Program-made: the position numbers and the translations under genes
In this document: in pieces, positions 1 to 6,881 of the stretch
Position numbering within the stretch: the first letter of the stretch is position 1
How the letters are laid out: every line of letters starts with the position of its first letter
The notes under the pieces: generated by a model
Seen by the model: the letters and a program-made list of their open reading frames with translations, nothing else
What the model was told of the DNA's origin: nothing
The model's database searches: none
Source of the DNA: Clostridia bacterium
Lineage (GTDB): Bacteria > Bacillota > Clostridia > Oscillospirales > CAG-272
Length of the DNA: 21,996 bases
NCBI GenBank assembly: GCA_017452335.1
Contig: JAFTMP010000055.1
Coordinates: forward strand, 1 to 21,996
Direction: 5' to 3'

Positions 1-3000
1 GAAACCGCAAAGGCGGAATCACGTGTTCCGTTATCCTCCACTGAGACAGCCTGCGACCAGGTTCTCGTAGTCTCATCATAAATTCTGTAGACCAGCTTTT
101 GCGCATTGTAGCTGTTTCGATTGGCATCAACAGTCAAATAAACGACCATTGTCTCACCGTTGTGATCGATCAGCTGTGCTTTGGAATGCTCGTAAGAATC
201 CACTTCGATCTGCTGAGAAATGTCACTTTCCCACTCCACATCCTCTATATCCACCGAAACGCGCTCCAATGTGTAGGAAGTCAGATCATAAACCGGCAAG
301 CCGTTATACGAACCAAGATAGCCCGTTTCGCTCTCATCAAGAAGATTTAAAGATTGAGATTTTGGAATCAGCTCGACCTCCATGAATTGCCACGATTTTT
401 CTCCGTACAGTGAGAACAGCCCTACATCCAGCTTTGCGTAAATACCATATTCACCCGAAAGAACAAGACCGTCAAAATATGTAACCTCGCCAATAACGAT
501 GGTACTGGTCAGTTTGATTCTGCCAAATACACCCGCTGACAGTACGCGGTTTCCAATTCCCAGACTCATCTGGATGCTTGCCTCTGTGGTTACGGTATAC
601 TCGGGAAGAAGGATCTCGCAGTTTTGAACATCAAAGCCAAGTCCCTTGATCTCCAATTCCCCGGAAGCGTTTGCTTTAAGTTGGATTGTAATGGGCAAAA
701 AGATCAAAACATAATCCGCCGTCCAGGAAGCCTCCAGCTCTATAGACATTTTCAAGTAGGAGCGAATGATCTGCAGATCATTTTCTTCACCAATAGCAAA
801 ACACAAACCGCCCGCCATATTTGTTTCAAGGGAAAAATCGGCTGTATGCTTCTTGGGTTTAATCAATTTATTCCCCTTTAGCTTTTCATCCGCCTTTTGA
901 GCTGCATTTTCCATGAAGTTCTTGACACGCGTTTCTGTGTCGGAAATTGCATCCTTCAGATTCGTTTTCTGACCGTCCACCTCAGTTTGAATTTTTTGAA
1001 GCTCACTATCCAATACATCATCCATATCCCATGTAATATAGAGCTCATTGTTCACCACTGCAAAAGAAAGGGGACAATCTACGGGAGATTGAAAATTGAT
1101 CTTGATACCGTCAAGGAACTCTACACCGGTATCGGAAAGCTCCAAGGCAACATCTCCAAACAGGTTTTCAAACTCTCCGCTGAACGTGAAGGAGATGGTG
1201 CGAATATACAGCTCTTCCACAATCACATCCTCGCCGCTGTCCGTATACATATACACATAGATGGGCTGTTCTGTGTCGGGATCAAAGGAAAACTCAGATG
1301 CTTCGATCATAAAACAGCAACGTCCGTCCTGTGAAAGAGCGTTGTTGCCCTTGTAGATCGTTTGAAGGACCTTGGGAATGAGCGCACCTGATTCATTCTT
1401 GGCATCCTTTACATGTTGAACGATCTGCATCTTCTCAATTTTAAAATCGGTGGTTCCCTGCACCACGATGGGAATAGATCCGGCGTATTTCACGTTGATA
1501 TATGCCAAGTCTCCTGCTATATCGTTACCATAGCAGGACACACCCTTTACAGAAGAATCTGTAAACAAATTGAAGTAATCCACGCCGATCTCTTTGAGCA
1601 GATAAGCATTTTCCGTTTCATAAGTACTATAATAATTATCCTTATGAATCATCAAATTGACTTTGTTTACGTTTTCGTAAACGAAGTACACAAAGCCGTC
1701 CTTATCCGTAGTTTTCACAACACCGTCAACGCTCACCTCTACACCCGAGATAGGCGTTTTATCACAATACACAAACACAGCATAGACTTGTTGCTTGCCG
1801 GCATTTGCAAAGGTAACGTCCAAAATACCGCTATACGCATAGGCATGATAGCTTCTCCAGTATTCGGACTTATAACCGTTATCGGAAACAACTCTGATCT
1901 GAGAGGGCCAGCTTTCGTTATCCAAGGGATAGTAGAGACACAGCCGTTCCAAAACAGTTTGATTCGTTCCGAAAACGTCTTCGCCCGCATCGGTCGGTGC
2001 GTTCCCTTTAAAGTATACAGATTTGATCGTCGTACAATCAAAGGCATGATCACCCAGTACCCCTACGGCACCGTCAATGATCACTGTTACCAGTGCGCTT
2101 CCCTTAAATGCGTAAGCGCCGATATCTATTTTATCGGAAACCAACTGCACCTGGGAAATACCGGTACAGTTTTCAAACGCTGAAATCTCAATTGATTCAA
2201 GACTTTCGGGGAAGGTCACTGTACGCAAATAGGTGTTGGCGTAAAATGCATATCCCTTTACCGACACGATCCCCTGGGGAATGTCAAAAGAAGAAGCGTA
2301 GAGTCCAGCGGAATAACAGATCAGCTCGGTTTTATTTTTGTTATAAAGCACACCGTTCTCAACGGTAAAATGAGTATGCTCCTGCGAAACAGTAAGGGCG
2401 GTAAGACGCTTACAATTGGAAAATGCCCCCACGTCGATTTCTTCCACAGAGAGCGGGATAGAAATATCCGTGATGCTCGCACATCCAAAGAATGCTTTTT
2501 CCCCTATACGCGTGACCGTTGAGGGAATGGGGCAGTCGGTCAATGCAGAGCAATCCATAAATGCATGATCCGAAACAGAGGTAATGCCCTCTTCGATCTG
2601 CACGGTTTTAATGCTGTCTCTATAGGCATACCAAGGAGCGCCCGCCAAAGAAAAGTCATACAGATCCCCGCTTCCCGAAATCACCAGCGTTCCATCCTCA
2701 TACAGGATCCAGTTTGCCTGTTCTCCGCAAACGCCCGATCCACCGCTTACAACGTTACGGGTATATACGACGGTAACGTAAACCGTTTCATCGGGCATTA
2801 CGCCGCTGATAACTGCAGGATCGGCAGTGTACCACTCAATTGTGAGAGGCGAAATGGAATAGCTACTGTCATACTCCACCTTCACCGTTTCTTCCCCTAT
2901 GAGCGTACCGTCCTCATACTGATAAGTGATCACGAGAGGATACATATTTTTGCCGTACACCACGCTCACCAAAAGATCCTCACTGGGCATAACACCGGAA

Positions 3001-5336
3001 ACCACATCTATACTGGGAGTATATCCGGACAGCTCTGGAGAAACGACCTCATACGCTTCCCCAAACAGCTTGGGAATGCTGACACTTTCAGCCGCAACCG
3101 TGCCATTGGAGGCGTAAGTATACTCTACGGTTAAGGTATACACATTCGGCGTGTAGGTTACGGTATAGGTAACGTCGCCTTCAACTATACCGCTGATCAC
3201 CTCTACGTCTGCCGTATAGCCCTCTTTTTTTATGGTATCAATGGAAAATTCCGTGCCGTACTGCCGATGATGCTCGTCGGTAAAGCCTTCACTGCCATCG
3301 GTATACTGATAAACGATGCTGATCTTATGGGTGTTCGCCGCATAGGTCACCGTTACCTCCGTATCGGATGCGCCCATCGTTCCGGTGATCACGCCTTGGC
3401 TGGCAGTATAGCCGTAAAGCTCGGGAGAGGTAACTGCATAGCTCTCCCCGTATTTTACCGTTTTCTTGTATTCGGGAGCCGCTTCCTCGTTGCTGTCAAA
3501 ATACAAATACTTCACGGTCAGCGTGTACTCGTTTGCATCGTAGACAGTGTCAACGCTGATATCGTTGTCTCCCATCACGCCTGAAATGACCGTTTCTCTT
3601 GCCGTGTATCCCACGTACTCGGGAAGAGTAACGCTGTACTCTGAATGATAACCAAATTTTCCGCTATAGGATCCAAGGCTCTTACCGTCTGCAGTTAAGT
3701 GATTGATACGCAGGGTATGATAATTCTTGGCATAATGTACGTCGATGATGGTATCGGCAACCATAGACCCGGCAACGGTGGTTTTGTCGGGAGTATATCC
3801 CACATACGTAGGAGTATTTACCGAATACTGCTCATTTTTATCCTTCCAGCCAAACACCACACGATCCACTACGCCATCCTTATGGTAACAGATCGTGAGA
3901 GAATAGATGTTTTCTATGTGGAGCATCGGACTGCCGTCCTCGATGATCCACGTATTGTTTGCATAGCCTGCTTGATCGCTCACACTTATGTAGGAGCTCC
4001 ATTTTAAAGTATTGATGATAAAGTCTTTGGAATCGGTAAATTTTCCTGTTTCTCCCGTGCAACTCGCACCGCCGTCGTTAGCCCAGGCTGTTTCCTGCCA
4101 CTCCTCATAATTACACCCGTCTTTTCCGTTATTTTTTGTTTCGGTATAAGAATAGGTTCTGGAAATGGAAGAAGAGGTGTTTACATAGGAATTGGTAATA
4201 GTGCAGGAACTATTGGCATTTACAGCGATCATTCTGCCGGCAGATGCGTTGATATACTCCGTCAGCGCACTAACAGAATTATTTGCATAACAATTGGTCA
4301 CATTGCCTCTCGCGTAGCCGATCAAACCACCCGCTGTAGCGGTTACGCCGTTTGCATTGGCAGAAACCGAGCCCGTTGCATAGCAATTCACTATGTTGGA
4401 TGCTGTAGTCATCGCCTCACCAACTAAACCGCCGGCAATGGCGTTGGAGTTTTCGGCAACGACCTTTGTTGAAATATCTGCCGTTGAATAGCAGTTTATG
4501 ATGGTGGCAGAGTTCCCGCCGGCAATGCCTCCCGCCAGCGCGAACATATAGGAGGAGTATGATACGGTTTTATTGCCATTTACCGCGCCCTTTGCGTAGC
4601 AAGAATAGATCGTACCGAAATTGTAGCCGGCTATACCGCCCGCCATAAAGGATCCATTTGAAATAACATTGATCGTACTTTGGTAGGAGCACCGTCCGAT
4701 CGTTCCCTCATTATACCCTGCAATACCGCCGCAATAAACGTATATGCCGCCTTTTCCCGTATATTTTGCGCTCAGTGCAGTCTTCACCTCTACATCTAAA
4801 ACAGATCCGGAGGTCTGGTTATACCCAACCACGGCACCTGCATAGATATTGGCGGATGCATAGGAGAAATTCACGTTAAAGCCCGACAGCTTCAAATTGG
4901 CAATACTTCCCGCATTGTATCCAAAAAGCCCGGCAATGCCCGATGATGTCGTGGTGATCTGCATGCCCGTAATGGTATAGCCGTTGCCGTTAAAATTACC
5001 TTTAAAGGGCGTAGTGGCATTGCCGATCGGCGTCCATTCATAGCCGCTCAGATCAATATTGTTGGCAAGCATTACATAAGAGCTTCCAAAAAGCCCTGCA
5101 TTTACTTGACGAGAAAAAAATGCAAGCTCCTGCGCACTGCGGATCACATAGGGCGCGCTCGCCGTACCGTTACCGGAAGAGAAGGCACTAGCCGCCTTGC
5201 CATCCCAGGTATCTGCAACGGTAGAATCAACGATCTGCTCTTCGTCCGTATTCTGTGCAAACGAGGAGAATGCACCTAAAGGCATGGCTAAAACGACCAT
5301 TAAAATTGCTAAAAAAGCCGCAAAAACACGTTTCAT
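1..5336 (-). CDS. Giant secreted repeat protein (GLUG, MucBP-like, BspA-type LRR), 3' end outside window
   Basis: An open frame runs from the ATG at 5336 through the left window edge without a stop, giving at least 1778 residues. Residues 1-28 form a signal peptide (MKRVF start, hydrophobic core, FSSFA-type SPase I site) with no lipobox cysteine. In order follow GLUG/beta-helix repeats (about 60-400), six MucBP-like repeats (about 478-861), a BspA/LRR_5 module with N-cap (about 866-1146), a CNA-B or carboxypeptidase-regulatory-like beta domain (about 1185-1235), a charged coiled-coil-like stretch (about 1438-1492), a long beta-rich region with alternating hydrophobics, and at the edge what may be the first blade of a beta-propeller. 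Such architectures are known from cell-surface adhesins and glycan-binding proteins of gut Clostridia; adhesion is inference. No anchor motif is visible because the C-terminus is missing. The ATG overlaps the stop of the upstream Lgt-like gene (ATGA), which implies translational coupling. Confidence 0.9.
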   Translation of the reverse strand, partial: MKRVFAAFLAILMVVLAMPLGAFSSFAQNTDEEQIVDSTVADTWDGKAASAFSSGNGTASAPYVIRSAQELAFFSRQVNAGLFGSSYVMLANNIDLSGYEWTPIGNATTPFKGNFNGNGYTITGMQITTTSSGIAGLFGYNAGSIANLKLSGFNVNFSYASANIYAGAVVGYNQTSGSVLDVEVKTALSAKYTGKGGIYVYCGGIAGYNEGTIGRCSYQSTINVISNGSFMAGGIAGYNFGTIYSCYAKGAVNGNKTVSYSSYMFALAGGIAGGNSATIINCYSTADISTKVVAENSNAIAGGLVGEAMTTASNIVNCYATGSVSANANGVTATAGGLIGYARGNVTNCYANNSVSALTEYINASAGRMIAVNANSSCTITNSYVNTSSSISRTYSYTETKNNGKDGCNYEEWQETAWANDGGASCTGETGKFTDSKDFIINTLKWSSYISVSDQAGYANNTWIIEDGSPMLHIENIYSLTICYHKDGVVDRVVFGWKDKNEQYSVNTPTYVGYTPDKTTVAGSMVADTIIDVHYAKNYHTLRINHLTADGKSLGSYSGKFGYHSEYSVTLPEYVGYTARETVISGVMGDNDISVDTVYDANEYTLTVKYLYFDSNEEAAPEYKKTVKYGESYAVTSPELYGYTASQGVITGTMGASDTEVTVTYAANTHKISIVYQYTDGSEGFTDEHHRQYGTEFSIDTIKKEGYTADVEVISGIVEGDVTYTVTYTPNVYTLTVEYTYASNGTVAAESVSIPKLFGEAYEVVSPELSGYTPSIDVVSGVMPSEDLLVSVVYGKNMYPLVITYQYEDGTLIGEETVKVEYDSSYSISPLTIEWYTADPAVISGVMPDETVYVTVVYTRNVVSGGSGVCGEQANWILYEDGTLVISGSGDLYDFSLAGAPWYAYRDSIKTVQIEEGITSVSDHAFMDCSALTDCPIPSTVTRIGEKAFFGCASITDISIPLSVEEIDVGAFSNCKRLTALTVSQEHTHFTVENGVLYNKNKTELICYSAGLYASSFDIPQGIVSVKGYAFYANTYLRTVTFPESLESIEISAFENCTGISQVQLVSDKIDIGAYAFKGSALVTVIIDGAVGVLGDHAFDCTTIKSVYFKGNAPTDAGEDVFGTNQTVLERLCLYYPLDNESWPSQIRVVSDNGYKSEYWRSYHAYAYSGILDVTFANAGKQQVYAVFVYCDKTPISGVEVSVDGVVKTTDKDGFVYFVYENVNKVNLMIHKDNYYSTYETENAYLLKEIGVDYFNLFTDSSVKGVSCYGNDIAGDLAYINVKYAGSIPIVVQGTTDFKIEKMQIVQHVKDAKNESGALIPKVLQTIYKGNNALSQDGRCCFMIEASEFSFDPDTEQPIYVYMYTDSGEDVIVEELYIRTISFTFSGEFENLFGDVALELSDTGVEFLDGIKINFQSPVDCPLSFAVVNNELYITWDMDDVLDSELQKIQTEVDGQKTNLKDAISDTETRVKNFMENAAQKADEKLKGNKLIKPKKHTADFSLETNMAGGLCFAIGEENDLQIIRSYLKMSIELEASWTADYVLIFLPITIQLKANASGELEIKGLGFDVQNCEILLPEYTVTTEASIQMSLGIGNRVLSAGVFGRIKLTSTIVIGEVTYFDGLVLSGEYGIYAKLDVGLFSLYGEKSWQFMEVELIPKSQSLNLLDESETGYLGSYNGLPVYDLTSYTLERVSVDIEDVEWESDISQQIEVDSYEHSKAQLIDHNGETMVVYLTVDANRNSYNAQKLVYRIYDETTRTWSQAVSVEDNGTRDSAFAV
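1895..2740 (-). repeat. BspA-type leucine-rich repeat module within the surface protein
   Basis: The segment opens with the typical N-cap (W-x-LYEDGTLVISGSGDL, then PW) and continues with about seven LRR_5 units carrying the AF-x-x-C signature: DHAFMDC, EKAFFGC, VGAFSNC, GYAFYAN, ISAFENC, AYAFKGS and DHAFDC. BspA-type leucine-rich repeats are known from bacterial and protozoan surface proteins that contact host or bacterial partners. A non-repeat insertion between units three and four (ENGVLYNKNKTELI) is also normal for this family. Confidence 0.85.
2754..3906 (-). repeat. Six tandem MucBP-like repeats within the surface protein
   Basis: Six units of about 63-66 residues each follow the pattern Y-x-LTVxYxYxDG ... 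YGxxYxVxxPExxGYT ... VxSGxMxxxDxxVxVxYxxN. They start at about residues 478, 539, 603, 669, 732 and 798. The pattern resembles MucBP and related Listeria-Bacteroides-type repeats in Gram-positive surface proteins, which extend as rigid beta rods and in some cases bind mucin. The family assignment is by pattern recognition only. The six units are diverged in sequence, which points to an old duplication. Confidence 0.7.
4262..4945 (-). repeat. GLUG repeat block within the surface protein
   Basis: Six units of the form GG[IL]xGYNxGxIxxCY recur, for example at about 4900-4945, 4699-4735, 4606-4641, 4498-4540, 4370-4440 and 4262-4335. Each starts with GLFGYN, GGIAGYN, GGIAGGN, GGLVGE or GGLIGYA and most end with a CYA[TKN]G-like strand. 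This matches the GLUG motif of secreted beta-helical proteins. The preceding residues (IDLSGYEWTPIG, then FNGNGYTITGM) are the usual N-terminal lead-in of such solenoids. The repeats differ enough at the DNA level that recombination between them looks unlikely. Confidence 0.8.
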
Positions 5337-6076
5337 GCTTTTTTACCTCTCAATTTCTTTTTTGTTTTTTTATTGTTCTTCGTCATTTTCTTCTTTAAGA
5401 TTATGACGCAAATCACACCACAGATGCCCATGAAGAGCGCATGGAATGCTAAAGAGGAGCATCCCCACAGGATCTTTTCATTGTTCCTGCCAAACTCCCA
5501 AAAGAACCTGGTAAACCCGTATAGAATTAACATAAAGGGATAGGACAAACCATCCACTTTAAATTGCTGCTTATAAGCTCTGTAAAATACCAACATCACA
5601 ATGGTCAAGCCTGTAAGCGACTCAAAAATTTGTATGGGAAACAGAACATCTTTCACGTAGGGGTTATATATACCAAACGCGCAAGAATACCCTTCACAGC
5701 ACCCTGCAAAAATACACCCAAAATGACTGATTCCTTGACTGATGCAAACGCACGGTGCAATAAAATCACACATGCTTTTCCACTTGATTTTTAAAAGCTT
5801 CGCTACAGGAAAGGCAATTAAGGGGATATAAATATAACCGCGCACAATATTATTGCCCCCGAACGCCTTAAATCCGCTTTCAGCCCAACTGAGTATGTAG
5901 ATCCAAACGTATGTTATAGAATAAACGATCAGCGTGGTGACAATAGACTTCCACGGCTTGATCTGATATTTTTTTCCGTAATAGATATTAAACAGTAATA
6001 CGCACAGAAATCCCAGAACATGAAAAATATAATAAACCGTCATGGAAAGCCCTGCGTTATTGATGGTCTCTATCAA
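5333..6076 (-). CDS. Divergent Lgt-family (prolipoprotein diacylglyceryl transferase-like) membrane protein
   Basis: This is a polytopic membrane protein of about 247 residues with the Lgt fold signature. A glycine/cysteine loop (SHFGCIFAGCCEG) sits where E. coli Lgt has GRIGNF, FPIQIFES replaces the HPxQLYE segment, and RFFWEFGR matches the catalytic R-xxx-E helix. The essential arginine and asparagine of the loop are histidine and cysteine here, and the usual upstream HGG motif is not seen. The C-terminus is a strongly basic tail. Classical Lgt moves diacylglycerol from phosphatidylglycerol to a lipobox cysteine; whether this copy does so is open. The frame allows GTG at 6085, but AGGTG lies six bases before a TTG at 6076, which I prefer; an ATG at 6043 is also possible. 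Its own promoter lies just upstream, and its stop overlaps the start of the giant surface gene. Confidence 0.75.
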   Translation of the reverse strand: MIETINNAGLSMTVYYIFHVLGFLCVLLFNIYYGKKYQIKPWKSIVTTLIVYSITYVWIYILSWAESGFKAFGGNNIVRGYIYIPLIAFPVAKLLKIKWKSMCDFIAPCVCISQGISHFGCIFAGCCEGYSCAFGIYNPYVKDVLFPIQIFESLTGLTIVMLVFYRAYKQQFKVDGLSYPFMLILYGFTRFFWEFGRNNEKILWGCSSLAFHALFMGICGVICVIILKKKMTKNNKKTKKKLRGKKA

Positions 6077-6101
6077 AAAAAGCACCTACCTTTACGAATA
6101 C

Positions 6102-6129
6102 ATTATACACGTTTTTCCTAAAAAGTCAA
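6102..6129 (-). promoter_or_regulatory. Housekeeping promoter for the lgt-like/surface protein unit
   Basis: On the minus strand a TTGACT -35 (6124-6129) is followed after 16 bases by a perfect TATAAT -10 (6102-6107). Transcription would begin near 6095, leaving a very short leader that holds little more than the ribosome binding site AAAGGTAGGTG. It lies just downstream of the terminator of the preceding gene, so the two-gene unit is probably transcribed on its own. Confidence 0.8.
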
Positions 6130-6174
6130 TAATATATGCTGATTTTGAGGTAGTTTTCCTATTTCAATCGGTAA

Positions 6175-6218
6175 AAAGCAAAAAAACAATCACCGCGTTA
6201 CGAGAAACGCGGCGATTG
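6175..6218 (-). terminator. Intrinsic terminator of the PAP2-like gene
   Basis: The arms 6187-6199 and 6206-6218 form a 13-bp stem (CAATCGCCGCGTT against AACGCGGTGATTG) with a six-base loop, followed on the minus strand by TTTTTT, GC and TTTTT. The single non-Watson-Crick position is a G-U pair in minus-strand RNA but an A-C mismatch in plus-strand RNA, which supports minus-strand use. The stem starts a few bases after the TAA of the upstream gene. Confidence 0.88.
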
Positions 6219-6222
6219 AAGT

Positions 6223-6807
6223 TTAAAAAATCAGATTATACGCTAAAACCGTACCAATCACAGAACTACCCGAGGAAAAACTTCCCCAAATAATCTCCAT
6301 GAGATTGTGTCTTTTTAAATATATAGACGCCCATACCACAGCCGCGAATACAAGAACACACGGCAAAAGGTACAAAGGACCGCCCAGTGCAACGATCAGT
6401 GAGATCGGTCCGAAAATACCGCAAGCATGACCGCTTGCCTTTACGTGCAAGATGCTGTTAAAAAACGAGAGAACCAAGACAGAGAAAAAATAGGAAAGGT
6501 ACACCATCATCAACAGTCTGGTTTCTTTTGTCAGCAAGCCATATAACAGACCCGCAACATATCCCACACCGCTGGTGATAAAAGCAATCTTCCTTTCAAA
6601 CGGTCTTCCCTTTTTCTTTAATTTAGGAGAAAGTCTGCAAATCGGATATGCAAGTGCAGGAACGATGCCTAAGAAAAAAGCAAGCATCACATAGCCAAGC
6701 AGTGCCCCGCCCTCCTTGATATACAGAATCATCGCCAAAACGATGGCTAAAAAAGAAGGAACCGATACCACTCTGATAGCCAATGCAATTTTCTTAGTAA
6801 CATCCAT
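6223..6807 (-). CDS. Small PAP2-like integral membrane protein
   Basis: The protein has about 194 residues and some five or six hydrophobic segments. Three elements recall the PAP2 acid phosphatase superfamily: KKKGRPFERK (as in K-x6-RP), KASGHACG (as in PSGH) and IYLKRHNLMEII (as in SR-x5-H-x3-D). The last element has glutamate where aspartate is usual and lacks the SR arginine, so activity is uncertain. Characterised relatives dephosphorylate lipid phosphates such as undecaprenyl pyrophosphate or phosphatidate at the membrane face. I prefer the ATG at 6807 with AGGTG six bases before it; a GTG at 6816 with AAGGTG seven bases before it is an equal contender. The gene follows the glycogen operon by about 75 bases with no clear terminator between, and is closed by a strong terminator. 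Confidence 0.65.
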   Translation of the reverse strand: MDVTKKIALAIRVVSVPSFLAIVLAMILYIKEGGALLGYVMLAFFLGIVPALAYPICRLSPKLKKKGRPFERKIAFITSGVGYVAGLLYGLLTKETRLLMMVYLSYFFSVLVLSFFNSILHVKASGHACGIFGPISLIVALGGPLYLLPCVLVFAAVVWASIYLKRHNLMEIIWGSFSSGSSVIGTVLAYNLIF

Positions 6808-6827
6808 TTCAAACACCTACTTGCACC

Positions 6828-6845
6828 TTGATCAAAAACGATCAA
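6828..6845 (-). promoter_or_regulatory. Small stem-loop touching the ribosome binding site of the PAP2-like gene
   Basis: TTGATC and GATCAA form a perfect 6-bp stem with a six-base loop (GTTTTT on the minus strand). Its 3' arm shares its last two bases with the AAGGTG ribosome binding site of the GTG start at 6816. It could modulate initiation or mark a weak end of the glycogen transcript, but it lacks a GC-rich stem and a trailing U tract, so it is not called a terminator. Confidence 0.35.
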
Positions 6846-6881
6846 CCAAATTATTTTAGTTCCTCGCTGAAATACATGCTG

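Noticed and set aside
1413..2183. 256-codon plus-strand frame, with several shorter ones from 99 to 4007
   Set aside because: All lie opposite the continuous reading frame of the giant surface protein, which shows clear repeat families.
2754..4945. CRISPR or DNA-level tandem repeat
   Set aside because: The periodicity is at protein level only; the DNA of the units is diverged and has no constant repeat with spacers.
5250..5336. Lipobox in the surface protein signal peptide
   Set aside because: No cysteine lies in the first 28 residues, so it was not called a lipoprotein despite the adjacent Lgt-like gene.
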